Part shown: positions 1 to 6,656 of the stretch, piece after piece
Numbering within the stretch: the stretch's first letter is position 1
Layout of the letters: every line of letters starts with the position of its first letter
NCBI GenBank assembly: GCA_036397635.1
Contig: DASWIP010000093.1
Location: 1 to 28,634 of the forward strand
Reading direction: 5' to 3'
Source: DASWIP01 sp036397635
Lineage (GTDB): Bacteria > Actinomycetota > AC-67
DNA: 28,634 nucleotides
The notes under the pieces: generated by a model
What the model was told of the DNA's origin: nothing
Databases searched by the model: none
What the model saw: only the letters and a program-made list of their open reading frames with translations
Made by a program: the position numbers and the translations under genes

Positions 1-78
1 ACGTCGCATTCTTCGATGCCGGAAGCCGGCCTCCTGCCGCTTTGTCCGGATTCAGCCTTGAGGCCCGCCCGCCGGAGG

Positions 79-1194
79 CTACTCGTCCAGCAGGCCGAGC
101 CCCCGCGCCCAGCTGGTCGCGTAGCCGTCGACCTCCACTCCATCTGCCTCGGGCGCGAGCACCAGCGGCGTGGCCGTCTCGACCATCACGGCCACCTCGT
201 CGGCGAAGTCCTTGTCCTTGCTCGCAGCGATCGCAGCGGCCTGCGGTCCGTGATGCAGACCCATCGGATGGACGGTCATGTACGCGGGCCCGATGCCGGC
301 GCGGCTGAAGAAATTGCCCGAGTGGTAGAAGATCACTTCGTCGCGATCGATGTTCGAATGGAAGAACGGCACGCGCAGCGCCGCCGGGTCGCCTGTCTCG
401 GTCGGGCGGGGCGCGAACGTACAGATCTCGAAGCCGTCGTTCTCCCACGTGCAGTGCACGCTCGGCGGCAGGTGGTACCGCGGCGATACCACCGGGCGGA
501 AGTCACGGACGTTGAGCCGGACCGGGCATAGGTCCCCCTGCCAGCCCACGACGTCGAGGGGATGGAACGGATAGGTCAGCAGCGTGTACACGCCGTCGCG
601 TTTGACCCGCACCTCGAACTCGCCCTGCTCGTCGTGCGGCTGGGGCTCGGGGGTGTCGAGCACGCCGGGGTCGAACATCGCATGGCGCCCGAGCATCCCT
701 CGATCCGGGATCCGGTATTCGCCCGATCCCTCGATCACGAACAGGAACAGCTCGGCCTCGGGGATCAGCCGATGCGTCGTTCCCTTGGGCACGATCAGGT
801 AATCGCCCTTCTCGAACCGCAGCGGGCCGTAGTCGGTTTCGAGCACGCCGGCGCCCTCGTGGACGAAATAGCAGACGTCGCCGTCCGCGTCGCGCAGGAA
901 GTACGTCATCGGCTCGCGGCGCCGGGACAGGAACAGCCGCACCTCATCGTTGCCGGCGACGAGTCCCCACTCCCCATCGGCGCTCGTAGCATCCGGGGTC
1001 TTGAACCCGTTGAGGTCGAACGCGCGCGGCTTCAGGGGTCCCTCGACGCGGACCCAGGCGGTTGGGGGATGGGTTCGGTACAGATGCGAGGCGCGTCCGG
1101 CGAAGGACTCGCGGCCGTGCTCCTCCTCGAAAGTTCCCTCCGGAAGACCCACGTGCGCCTGCTTGGTGACCTTGCCTCGCGAGATCGGGATCAC
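79..1194 (-). CDS. hmgA: Homogentisate 1,2-dioxygenase (HmgA family)
   Basis: 371 residues. The family opens the ring of homogentisate with O2 to give maleylacetoacetate, the second dioxygenase step of tyrosine breakdown, using a cupin-bound Fe(II) in the cytosol. The C-terminal half has the expected metal-site region: H279 in PFFHSN, E286 seven residues later, and H314-H315 in the LHHGP segment, which resembles the PHGP segment of known enzymes. The protein is shorter than the roughly 430-445 residue proteobacterial and animal enzymes, so a relative acting on another aromatic is possible. The start is GTG at 1192-1194, preceded by a GAGGAGG ribosome-binding site that overlaps the stop codon of hppD, 11 bases upstream. 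That spacing and the matching pathway step indicate one operon. Family assignment is firm; exact substrate is inferred from the neighbour. Confidence 0.9.
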   Translation of the reverse strand: MIPISRGKVTKQAHVGLPEGTFEEEHGRESFAGRASHLYRTHPPTAWVRVEGPLKPRAFDLNGFKTPDATSADGEWGLVAGNDEVRLFLSRRREPMTYFLRDADGDVCYFVHEGAGVLETDYGPLRFEKGDYLIVPKGTTHRLIPEAELFLFVIEGSGEYRIPDRGMLGRHAMFDPGVLDTPEPQPHDEQGEFEVRVKRDGVYTLLTYPFHPLDVVGWQGDLCPVRLNVRDFRPVVSPRYHLPPSVHCTWENDGFEICTFAPRPTETGDPAALRVPFFHSNIDRDEVIFYHSGNFFSRAGIGPAYMTVHPMGLHHGPQAAAIAASKDKDFADEVAVMVETATPLVLAPEADGVEVDGYATSWARGLGLLDE

Positions 1195-1205
1195 GCGCGC
1201 CTCCT

Positions 1206-2306
1206 CTACAGCGTCCCGCGGAGCTCCTGCTCGCGCTCGATCGCCTCGAACAGAGCCTTGAAGTTCCCGAGTCCGAATCCCCGCGAGCCGTGGCGTTGGA
1301 TGATCTCGAAGAACACCGTCGGCCGGTCGGTGACCGGCTTGGAGAAGATCTGCAACAAGTAGCCCTCGTCGTCGCGATCGGCGAGGATCGCCAGCTCGCG
1401 GAGGGCGTCCACGTCCACCTCATCGCGCATATCGGCGAACTTGCTCGCCACGTCCTTGTAGTAGGTGTCGGGCACGCGCAGGAACTCCACTCCCCGATCG
1501 CGCAGCTCGGACACCGTGCGCAGGATGTCGTCGGTCCGCAACGCTAGATGCTGCACGCCCGGGCCGCGGTAGAACTCGAGGTACTCGTCGATCTGGGACT
1601 TCTTCTTCGCCGGCGCCGGCTCGTTGATCGGGAACTTTACCCGGCCGACCCCGTCCCACATCACCTTCGACATCAGGGCCGTGAACTCAGTCGAGATCTG
1701 GTCGTCCTTGAAATGCACCATGTTCGTGAAACCCATGACCTCGGCGTAGTAGGAGGCCCATGTGTTCATCTTCCCGAGCTCTACGTTGCCCACGATGTGG
1801 TCGATCGACACGATGCCGACGGTGCGGTCGTTGGTCTGCTCGATAGACACGAACCGCGGCAGAAAGGGACCGACGTACTCCTCCCGCTGGATCAGGGAGT
1901 GGATCGTGTCGCCGTAGGTCCCGATCGCCGCGCGCACGACCTTGCCATGCTCATCCTCGGACACGACCGGCTCGTGCACCGGCGTTGCCCCACGCGCAAC
2001 GGCAACGGCGAAGGCCTGCTCGGCGTTGGGAACACGCAAGGCCACGTCGCGGACGCCGTCGCCATGCGCCCTGACGTGATCGGCCACAGGCCCGTCCGGG
2101 GCAAGCGCGCCGGTGAGCAGGAATCGGACCTCTCCCTGGACCACGAGATGGCTGGTTCGATCCTTCAGGCCGGTCTCGAGGCCCGCGTAGGCGGCCCGAT
2201 GGAAGCCGAACGCGTTCTGGTAATAGTGGGCCGCCTGCCTCGCGTTACCTACCCAGAACTCGACGTGATCGATCCCAAGGATGGGGAACTCGTCCGTGCC
2301 GCTCAT
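1206..2306 (-). CDS. hppD: 4-hydroxyphenylpyruvate dioxygenase
   Basis: 366 residues. It converts 4-hydroxyphenylpyruvate to homogentisate with O2 in a non-haem Fe(II) site. Two vicinal-oxygen-chelate domains are visible (about 10-140 and 165-345). The three iron ligands can be assigned: H170 in SIDHIVGNV, H253 in GVQHLALR and E334 in VFFEIIQR. The C-terminal GFGLGNFKALFE segment is typical of true HPPD. Hydroxymandelate synthase is a paralogous alternative, but the adjacent hmgA, which uses the HPPD product, favours HPPD. The ATG at 2304-2306 follows GGAGGTGA at good spacing. No clear promoter was found in the 92-base gap to spoVS, so it may have its own promoter or be read through from spoVS. 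Enzymes for the later steps are not in the window. Confidence 0.95.
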   Translation of the reverse strand: MSGTDEFPILGIDHVEFWVGNARQAAHYYQNAFGFHRAAYAGLETGLKDRTSHLVVQGEVRFLLTGALAPDGPVADHVRAHGDGVRDVALRVPNAEQAFAVAVARGATPVHEPVVSEDEHGKVVRAAIGTYGDTIHSLIQREEYVGPFLPRFVSIEQTNDRTVGIVSIDHIVGNVELGKMNTWASYYAEVMGFTNMVHFKDDQISTEFTALMSKVMWDGVGRVKFPINEPAPAKKKSQIDEYLEFYRGPGVQHLALRTDDILRTVSELRDRGVEFLRVPDTYYKDVASKFADMRDEVDVDALRELAILADRDDEGYLLQIFSKPVTDRPTVFFEIIQRHGSRGFGLGNFKALFEAIEREQELRGTL

Positions 2307-2381
2307 CGCTCACCTCCGGCCTCGTGAGCCTGTCCGTGCGCAGAGCGCGCGATACTTCAGGCTATCACCGAGGAAGATGAG

Positions 2382-2398
2382 ACCGGTTCGGTGCCGGT
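2382..2398 (-). terminator. Short hairpin after spoVS, possible weak terminator
   Basis: A 5-bp GC stem (ACCGG/CCGGT) with a 7-base loop begins directly after the spoVS stop codon. No run of T follows on the minus strand, so it could be an mRNA-stabilising stem rather than a terminator. Confidence 0.25.
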
Positions 2399-2716
2399 TC
2401 AGAGGCCCGGCGAGGCCTCGCCGACGGAGCTGGCCTCGAGCGACACGCGCGCGCCGGCTCTGTCTTCGATCTGCAGCCGGATGGCGGTCCTGCTCTCGCC
2501 GTCGATGTCGACGTCGTGGAAGGCAGGGATGCAGATCAGGTCGATGTTGTCCTCGACCACGAATGACCGGGCGATCGCCACGGCCTTGACGGCTTGATTG
2601 AGAGCGCCCGCGCCGATGATCTGGATACACACGGCGCCCTGCTCACGAAGGATGCCTGCGATCGCCCCCGCCACGGCGTTCGGGCTCGATTTGGCGGATA
2701 CTTTGAGGACGTCCAT
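2399..2716 (-). CDS. spoVS: Stage V sporulation protein S family (SpoVS)
   Basis: 105 residues from the ATG at 2714-2716. An in-frame GTG two codons upstream would give 107. The ATG is preferred because family members begin with M-x-V-L-K-V-S. The protein carries nearly the full family signature: VLKVSAKSSPNAVAGA, IGAGALNQAVKAVAIAR and DLICIPAFHDVDIDGE. SpoVS is a small Alba-like, probably nucleic-acid-binding protein. It affects spore-coat and septation timing in Bacillus, but it also occurs in non-sporulating bacteria, where its role is unclear. B. subtilis SpoVS has 86 residues; here about 20 extra residues follow the conserved core. It lies downstream of rny as in Bacillus, but without ymdB between them. 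A promoter-like pair sits 85-115 bases upstream of the start, so separate transcription is likely. The ribosome-binding site is weak (GGTGGG). Confidence 0.93.
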   Translation of the reverse strand: MDVLKVSAKSSPNAVAGAIAGILREQGAVCIQIIGAGALNQAVKAVAIARSFVVEDNIDLICIPAFHDVDIDGESRTAIRLQIEDRAGARVSLEASSVGEASPGL

Positions 2717-2801
2717 GGGCACCCACCGCCGTTTTACCCGTAGATCCGGCCCCGGAAACCACCCCCGGGATGACCGGACCTATCTCCGATGTCAACTTGC
2801 G

Positions 2802-2830
2802 ACAATAGCGCCCTTCACCCCCCGTGCCAA
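2802..2830 (-). promoter_or_regulatory. Promoter candidate for spoVS
   Basis: On the minus strand a -35 of TTGGCA (2825-2830) is separated by 17 bases from a -10 of TATTGT (2802-2807). It sits in the intergenic gap with the right orientation and predicts a leader of about 80 nt before the spoVS ATG. Confidence 0.55.
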
Positions 2831-2862
2831 GGGCATCAGACAAGGAATCGCGTTTCGATAAC

Positions 2863-2886
2863 CCCAATATTGGGTGCGCTGCGCAC
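2863..2886. other. Two adjacent perfect palindromes upstream of the spoVS promoter
   Basis: CCCAATATTGGG (2863-2874) is a perfect 12-bp palindrome. It abuts GTGCGC-T-GCGCAC (2874-2886), an inverted repeat with a single central base. The first is AT-centred in very GC-rich surroundings, which suits an operator for a dimeric regulator. The second could fold into an end-of-rny hairpin, but no T run follows. Function is unknown. Confidence 0.35.
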
Positions 2887-2929
2887 GTTGGCACACTTCG
2901 CGTGCGGCAAGAACAAGATCCCCTCTCTG

Positions 2930-4492
2930 CTACTTTGCGTACTCGGTCGCGCGCGTCTCGCGTACGACGGTCACCTTGATCTGTCCCGGGTACTGCAACT
3001 CTTCCTCGATCCGCTTGACGATGTCGCGCGCGAGCACCTGGCAGGCGACATCGTCGATGTCCTGCGGCTTGACGATCACACGGACCTCGCGGCCCGCTTG
3101 CATCGCAAAGGTCTTCTCCACCCCTTCGTAGGACGTGGCGATCTCCTCGAGCTTCTCGAGACGCTTGACGTAGGTTTCGAGCGTCTCCCGGCGGGCACCG
3201 GGCCGCCCACCGGAGATCTGGTCGGCCGTCTGGGACAGCACAGCGAACAGCGTGCGCTGCTCGACCTCGCCGTGGTGGGACTCGATGGCGTGCACCACCT
3301 CGGGCGACTCACCGAGGCGCCGCGCGAGTTCGGCACCGATCAAGGCGTGCGAACCTTCCACCTCGTGGGTGACGGCTTTGCCGATGTCGTGGACCAAGCC
3401 GCACCGCTTCAGCAGCCGTGACTCGTCCTCGCTCATGCCAAGCTCGGCGCCGAGGATCCCGGCGATGTGTGCGGTCTCGACCAGGTGCTTCAGCACGTTC
3501 TGGCCGTAGGAGGTCCGGTACTGCAGCCGTCCGAGGACACGCACCAGCTCGGGGTGCATGTCGGTGATCCCGACGTCGAGCACCGCGGCCTCGCCCGCGC
3601 GCAGCACCTCCTCCTCGACATCGCCCTTGGCGCGCTCGGCCATCTCCTCGATCCGCGAGGGGTGGATGCGCCCGTCGGCGACGAGCTTCTCGAGGCAGAT
3701 CCGACCGATCTCCCGGCGGACCGGATCGAAGCAGGACAGCAGCACCGCGTCGGGGGTGTCGTCGATGATGATGTTGACCCCGGTCACCGCCTCGAAAGCC
3801 CGGATATTGCGGCCCTCTCGTCCGATGATGCGGCCCTTCATCTCCTCGTTGGGGATGCTGACGACCGCGACGCTCGACTCGGTCGTGGCCTCCGACGCGA
3901 TCCGCTGGATCGCCAGCGTCACGATGCGGCGGGCCCGCTCGTCGGCCTCCTCGCGCGCCTTGGTTTCGAGTGTCCGGACCAGGCCCATCGAGTCGCGTTT
4001 CGCCTCGTCCTCGATCCGCTTCATCAGCGAGCTCTTCGCCTCGGAGGCCGACATCCCCGCGACCCGCTGGAGCTGCCTGTCCACCTCCTCGCGGTCGGCG
4101 CCGACGCGCTCGACCTGGCCGGCGAGCCGGTCCTCTTGGGCTTTGAGCTCCTCGGAGCGACGCTCGAAGCCTCCCGCCCGCTCCTCCATCTGCTCCTCGC
4201 GCTTCTCCATCGCCAGCTCGCGCTGCTCGATGCGGCTCTCGCGGCGGTCGACGTCCTCCCGGCGGCGAGCCAGCTCCTCCTCGACCTTCTGCCGGACGGC
4301 CAGCGCTTCGTCCCTCGCTTGGACGAGCATCTCTCGTCGGTGGGTATCCGCTTCCCGTTCCGCGTCGTCTATGAGGCCGCGCGCACGCGTCTCGGCCGCG
4401 TCGACCCGGGACAAGCCCTGGCGGTGACGGATCACATACCCGGCGACGATGCCGGCGGCGAGGCCGAGGATGATCCCGATCACCCAGGCCAT
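2930..4492 (-). CDS. rny: Ribonuclease Y
   Basis: 520 residues, the usual length. RNase Y is a membrane-anchored endoribonuclease that starts mRNA decay. A single N-terminal membrane helix is seen at 3-21, then a charged coiled coil (about 28-170). A KH domain follows with the GxxG-type loop IIGREGRNIR (222-231), then an HD phosphohydrolase domain with H336, the HD pair at 368-369 in LVHDIGKA, and H406-H407. The ATG at 4490-4492 follows GAGAGGAGTGAACG, a good site. An intrinsic terminator and a structured leader lie immediately upstream, so rny expression may be attenuated. RNase Y is typical of Firmicutes and is missing from the best-known Actinomycetota, which use RNase E and J. This points to a deep-branching lineage. 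Confidence 0.97.
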   Translation of the reverse strand: MAWVIGIILGLAAGIVAGYVIRHRQGLSRVDAAETRARGLIDDAEREADTHRREMLVQARDEALAVRQKVEEELARRREDVDRRESRIEQRELAMEKREEQMEERAGGFERRSEELKAQEDRLAGQVERVGADREEVDRQLQRVAGMSASEAKSSLMKRIEDEAKRDSMGLVRTLETKAREEADERARRIVTLAIQRIASEATTESSVAVVSIPNEEMKGRIIGREGRNIRAFEAVTGVNIIIDDTPDAVLLSCFDPVRREIGRICLEKLVADGRIHPSRIEEMAERAKGDVEEEVLRAGEAAVLDVGITDMHPELVRVLGRLQYRTSYGQNVLKHLVETAHIAGILGAELGMSEDESRLLKRCGLVHDIGKAVTHEVEGSHALIGAELARRLGESPEVVHAIESHHGEVEQRTLFAVLSQTADQISGGRPGARRETLETYVKRLEKLEEIATSYEGVEKTFAMQAGREVRVIVKPQDIDDVACQVLARDIVKRIEEELQYPGQIKVTVVRETRATEYAK

Positions 4493-4512
4493 CGTCGTTC
4501 ACTCCTCTCTGA

Positions 4513-4543
4513 CGGGCCTGCGCGACGGAGCCGCGTAGGCCCG
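4513..4543 (-). promoter_or_regulatory. Hairpin in the rny leader
   Basis: A 7-bp inverted repeat, CGGGCCT (4513-4519) and AGGCCCG (4537-4543), encloses a GC-rich loop. It lies just upstream of the rny ribosome-binding site and downstream of the terminator at 4557-4579. It would form in any read-through transcript and might influence translation or processing of rny mRNA. Confidence 0.35.
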
Positions 4544-4556
4544 GTTCCATCGCATG

Positions 4557-4579
4557 AAAAAAGCCGAGCCAAGCTCGGC
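4557..4579 (-). terminator. Intrinsic terminator between recX and rny
   Basis: On the minus strand GCCGAGC-TTG-GCTCGGC (4579-4563) is a perfect 7-bp stem with a 3-base loop. It is followed at once by six T (4562-4557), the classic Rho-independent form. It would stop transcripts from recA-recX, or from the promoter candidate at 4754-4783, before they reach rny. Confidence 0.85.
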
Positions 4580-4616
4580 GATACCTCGCGTCCCGCACCC
4601 GCGCGGCTGCGTCCGT

Positions 4617-4675
4617 GAAGGAGATGGCTGAGCGAGGACCCTGGCTAGGGTCCGGCGGTCGCTCTGTTCTCCCTC
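4617..4675 (-). promoter_or_regulatory. Composite 21-bp stem-loop in the recX-rny gap
   Basis: Three stacked stems of 8, 6 and 7 bp share one axis, with internal loops ACA/AGCCA and a one-sided CCGCC bulge, capped by a 4-base loop. It is seen directly in the sequence; its function is unknown. Confidence 0.6.
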
Positions 4676-4753
4676 ATGTCCGTCGTGGCCGTTCCGGTGA
4701 TCGATCCGGTCAAGGTCGATATGCAGGTAAGCGAGTTATCGTCGAACAAGGTG

Positions 4754-4783
4754 ATGGTACGGCCCGGCCGAAGAGAGGGTCAA
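4754..4783 (-). promoter_or_regulatory. Promoter candidate after recX
   Basis: TTGACC (4778-4783) and TACCAT (4754-4759) on the minus strand are separated by 18 bases. The pair is located just past the recX stop and upstream of the structured RNA and terminator. Match to consensus is moderate. Confidence 0.4.
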
Positions 4784-4801
4784 GGACGCCCGGGCCGTGC
4801 C

Positions 4802-5362
4802 TCACAGGGGCTCGGGGTCCTCGAGTTCGGGGTCGTCCACCTCGGAGACCTCGGCGGCGACCCGCCGGCAGGTCTCGGGGTCGTAGCCTCGCCGGGCGAG
4901 CATCCCAAGGATCCGCCGGGCCCGGGTCGCGTCGTCCCCTCCGATCATCCTGGCGGCCTTCGAACGAGCCAGGCTGCGCGCGCGGGCCAGCTCATCTTCC
5001 GGCGCCGCCACCGCCGCCGCGGCGGCCGTCTCGATACCCACGCCACGCCGGCGGAGCTCTCCCTGGATCAGCCTGGAGGCCTTGCCCCGCGCCACCCCTT
5101 CCTCCGCGTAGCGCTCCGCGAAACGCCGGTCGTCCTGGAGACCCGTCTCGGCGAGGCGATCCAGCATCGGTTCGATCGCATCGGGAAGGAACCCTCGCTG
5201 CCGCAGCCTGGTCCGGAGCTCGGCCCGGGAGCGTTCGCGGACCGCGAGCAGGCGGAGAGCAACCTCCCGAGCCGCGTCTATCTGCTCGGGGATGCTCAAC
5301 GACGACGGGACCGCCCTCGCGGCCCCGTCGCCCGTCTTGCGGCCTCGTCCGCGCGCGCGCAT
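4802..5362 (-). CDS. recX: Regulatory protein RecX
   Basis: 186 residues. RecX binds RecA and RecA-DNA filaments and limits recombinase activity. The protein has the family's arginine-rich three-helix repeats: ALRLLAVRERSRAELRTRL (about 36-54), GLQDDRRFAERYAEEGVARG, and a final ARRILGMLARRGYDPETC repeat. A basic N-terminal extension and an acidic C-terminus flank the core. It starts at ATG 5360-5362, 13 bases after the recA stop, without a clear ribosome-binding site, so translation is probably coupled to recA and its level tied to the SOS-type recA promoter. Family assignment rests on these repeats and on the recA neighbourhood. Confidence 0.9.
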   Translation of the reverse strand: MRARGRGRKTGDGAARAVPSSLSIPEQIDAAREVALRLLAVRERSRAELRTRLRQRGFLPDAIEPMLDRLAETGLQDDRRFAERYAEEGVARGKASRLIQGELRRRGVGIETAAAAAVAAPEDELARARSLARSKAARMIGGDDATRARRILGMLARRGYDPETCRRVAAEVSEVDDPELEDPEPL

Positions 5363-5375
5363 GCGCTCGGCGGAC

Positions 5376-6473
5376 TTAGGCGTCGTCCTCTACCTCGGCA
5401 GGCGGTTCATCGGCCGGCGGAGGCTCGACGTTCTCCGTGGGCACCAGGCCCAGCGTGTCGCGGAGCCGCTTCTCGATGTCCAGCGCCACGTCCGGGTTCT
5501 CGATCAGGAACTGGCGCACGTTCTCTCGACCCTGGCCGATCTGCTCGCCCTCGTAGGTGAACCAGGCGCCCGACTTCTTGATCTGGTCATGCTCGACCCC
5601 GACGTCGAGCAACGACCCCTCGCGTGAGATCCCTTTGCCGTACATGATGTCGAACTCGGCCATCCGGAACGGCGGGGCAACCTTGTTCTTGACCACCTTC
5701 GCGCGCACCCGGCTGCCTACGACCTCGCTGCCGTCCTTGAGGTTCTCGATCCGTCGGACGTCCAGCCGCACCGACGAGTAGAACTTCAGCGCGCGCCCGC
5801 CCGGCGTCGTCTCGGGGCTGCCGAACATGACCCCGATCTTCTCGCGGAGCTGGTTGATGAACAGCGCCATCGTGCGGGACCGGCTCAGGTTGGCGGTCAG
5901 CTTCCGCAGGGCCTGCGACATCAGTCGCGCCTGGAGGCCGACATGGGAGTCGCCCATCTCACCCTCTATCTCGGCGCGCGGGACCAGCGCGGCGACCGAG
6001 TCGATCACGACCACATCCACCGCGCTCGAGCGGATCAGAGTGTCGGCGATCTCGAGCGCCTGCTCACCTGTATCGGGCTGGGAGATCAAAAGCTCGTCGA
6101 GGTTCAGACCCAGGTTCCGCCCGTAGGTGGGATCGAAGGCGTGCTCTGCGTCGATCAGGGCGGCGATGCCGCCGAGGCGCTGCGCCTCGGCCATGATGTG
6201 CATCGCGATGGTGGTCTTTCCGCTGGACTCGGCGCCGAAGACCTCGACCACGCGACCACGGGGCAAGCCTCCGATCCCCAGCGCTATGTCGAGCGACATG
6301 GCGCCCGTCGGGATAGCGCTGACTTGCTGGACGTTCTGCTCGCCCATACGCATGATCGAGCCCTTGCCGAAGCTCTTCTCGATCTGCGAGAGCGCGATCT
6401 CGAGGGCCTGCTCGCGGCCCGTCTGGGTCGGGTTCCGCTCTGCCATGGGCCGATTCTCAGTGCGCTTCGCCAC
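5376..6473 (-). CDS. recA: Recombinase RecA
   Basis: 365 residues from a GTG at 6471-6473. This start is chosen because AAGGAG (6481-6486) lies 7 bases upstream. The internal ATG at 6444-6446, the apparent family start, has no good site, so a 9-residue basic extension is predicted. RecA forms filaments on single-stranded DNA, drives strand exchange and triggers LexA self-cleavage. Visible motifs are the Walker A GAESSGKTT (80-88), the Walker B region VVVIDSVAAL, the DNA-binding loop region RLMSQALRKL and the FINQLREKIG segment. The acidic proline-rich tail is usual. No intein interrupts it, unlike the M. tuberculosis gene. An SOS-type operator sits in its promoter and recX follows directly. 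Confidence 0.98.
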   Translation of the reverse strand: MAKRTENRPMAERNPTQTGREQALEIALSQIEKSFGKGSIMRMGEQNVQQVSAIPTGAMSLDIALGIGGLPRGRVVEVFGAESSGKTTIAMHIMAEAQRLGGIAALIDAEHAFDPTYGRNLGLNLDELLISQPDTGEQALEIADTLIRSSAVDVVVIDSVAALVPRAEIEGEMGDSHVGLQARLMSQALRKLTANLSRSRTMALFINQLREKIGVMFGSPETTPGGRALKFYSSVRLDVRRIENLKDGSEVVGSRVRAKVVKNKVAPPFRMAEFDIMYGKGISREGSLLDVGVEHDQIKKSGAWFTYEGEQIGQGRENVRQFLIENPDVALDIEKRLRDTLGLVPTENVEPPPADEPPAEVEDDA

Positions 6474-6504
6474 GACTCTTCTCCTTCTCTCGCGTTGCCG
6501 TCCG

Positions 6505-6510
6505 AGTATA
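6505..6510 (-). promoter_or_regulatory. Second recA -10 candidate (proximal)
   Basis: TATACT on the minus strand lies about 30 bases before the GTG start and gives a leader of about 25 nt containing the AAGGAG site. The -35 position (GTGATT) is poor. It may be a SOS-independent or activator-dependent promoter, as recA genes of Actinomycetota often have two promoters. Confidence 0.35.
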
Positions 6511-6552
6511 GGCTCGGGGTCCGACCGAATCACACGCCTGTAAGACGGCCGT

Positions 6553-6581
6553 AGGCTAGTCGAACAGGTGTTCGGGGTCAA
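6553..6581 (-). promoter_or_regulatory. recA promoter (distal) overlapping the SOS box
   Basis: The -35 TTGACC (6576-6581) and -10 TAGCCT (6553-6558) on the minus strand are 17 bases apart. The spacer is almost entirely occupied by the LexA-type palindrome, so repressor binding would exclude RNA polymerase. Confidence 0.6.
6561..6574. promoter_or_regulatory. LexA-type SOS box of recA
   Basis: CGAACAGGTGTTCG is a GAAC-N4-GTTC palindrome matching the Gram-positive/actinobacterial LexA operator CGAAC-RNRY-GTTCG. All ten outer positions agree; one central base departs from the consensus in either reading direction. Position between -35 and -10 of recA supports the assignment. Confidence 0.8.
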
Positions 6582-6656
6582 GAACCTGGGAGGACGATAC
6601 GACCCGGCACCGACACGGTCACGTCTGGGAGAACCCGGCGAGACGACGCGACCGTC

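Larger units (their letters stand above)
4557..4747 (-). ncRNA. Candidate small RNA or attenuator leader, recX-rny gap
   Basis: The stretch between a promoter-like pair (4754-4783) and the intrinsic terminator would give a transcript of about 190 nt with no convincing minus-strand reading frame. It contains a composite stem-loop at 4617-4675. On the minus strand GAGGGAGA pairs with TCTCCTTC (one G-U), GAGCGA with TCGCTC, and GGACCCT with AGGGTCC around an AGCC loop, with small internal loops between the stems. The one imperfect pair is G-U on the minus strand but A-C on the plus strand, which favours a minus-strand RNA. A hairpin-terminator arrangement upstream of rny could be a free small RNA or a transcription attenuator for RNase Y. 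I could not match it to a known riboswitch class. Confidence 0.45.

Noticed and set aside
4585..4610. T-box-like element (GGGTGCGGGACGCG on the minus strand) before the terminator
   Set aside because: It lacks the required TGGNACCGCG core and a recognisable stem I with specifier loop, and rny is not an aminoacyl-tRNA-related gene.
4676..4801. Plus-strand frame beginning MSVVAVPVIDPVKVD in the recX-rny gap
   Set aside because: The first 40 residues look protein-like, but there is no ribosome-binding site. The frame then runs on antisense to recX, and the region is better explained by a minus-strand structured RNA.
5376..6581. RecA start at the far upstream codon near 6581 (401 residues)
   Set aside because: That extension would run through the promoter and SOS box. 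The GTG at 6473 has a strong ribosome-binding site and fits the promoter positions.
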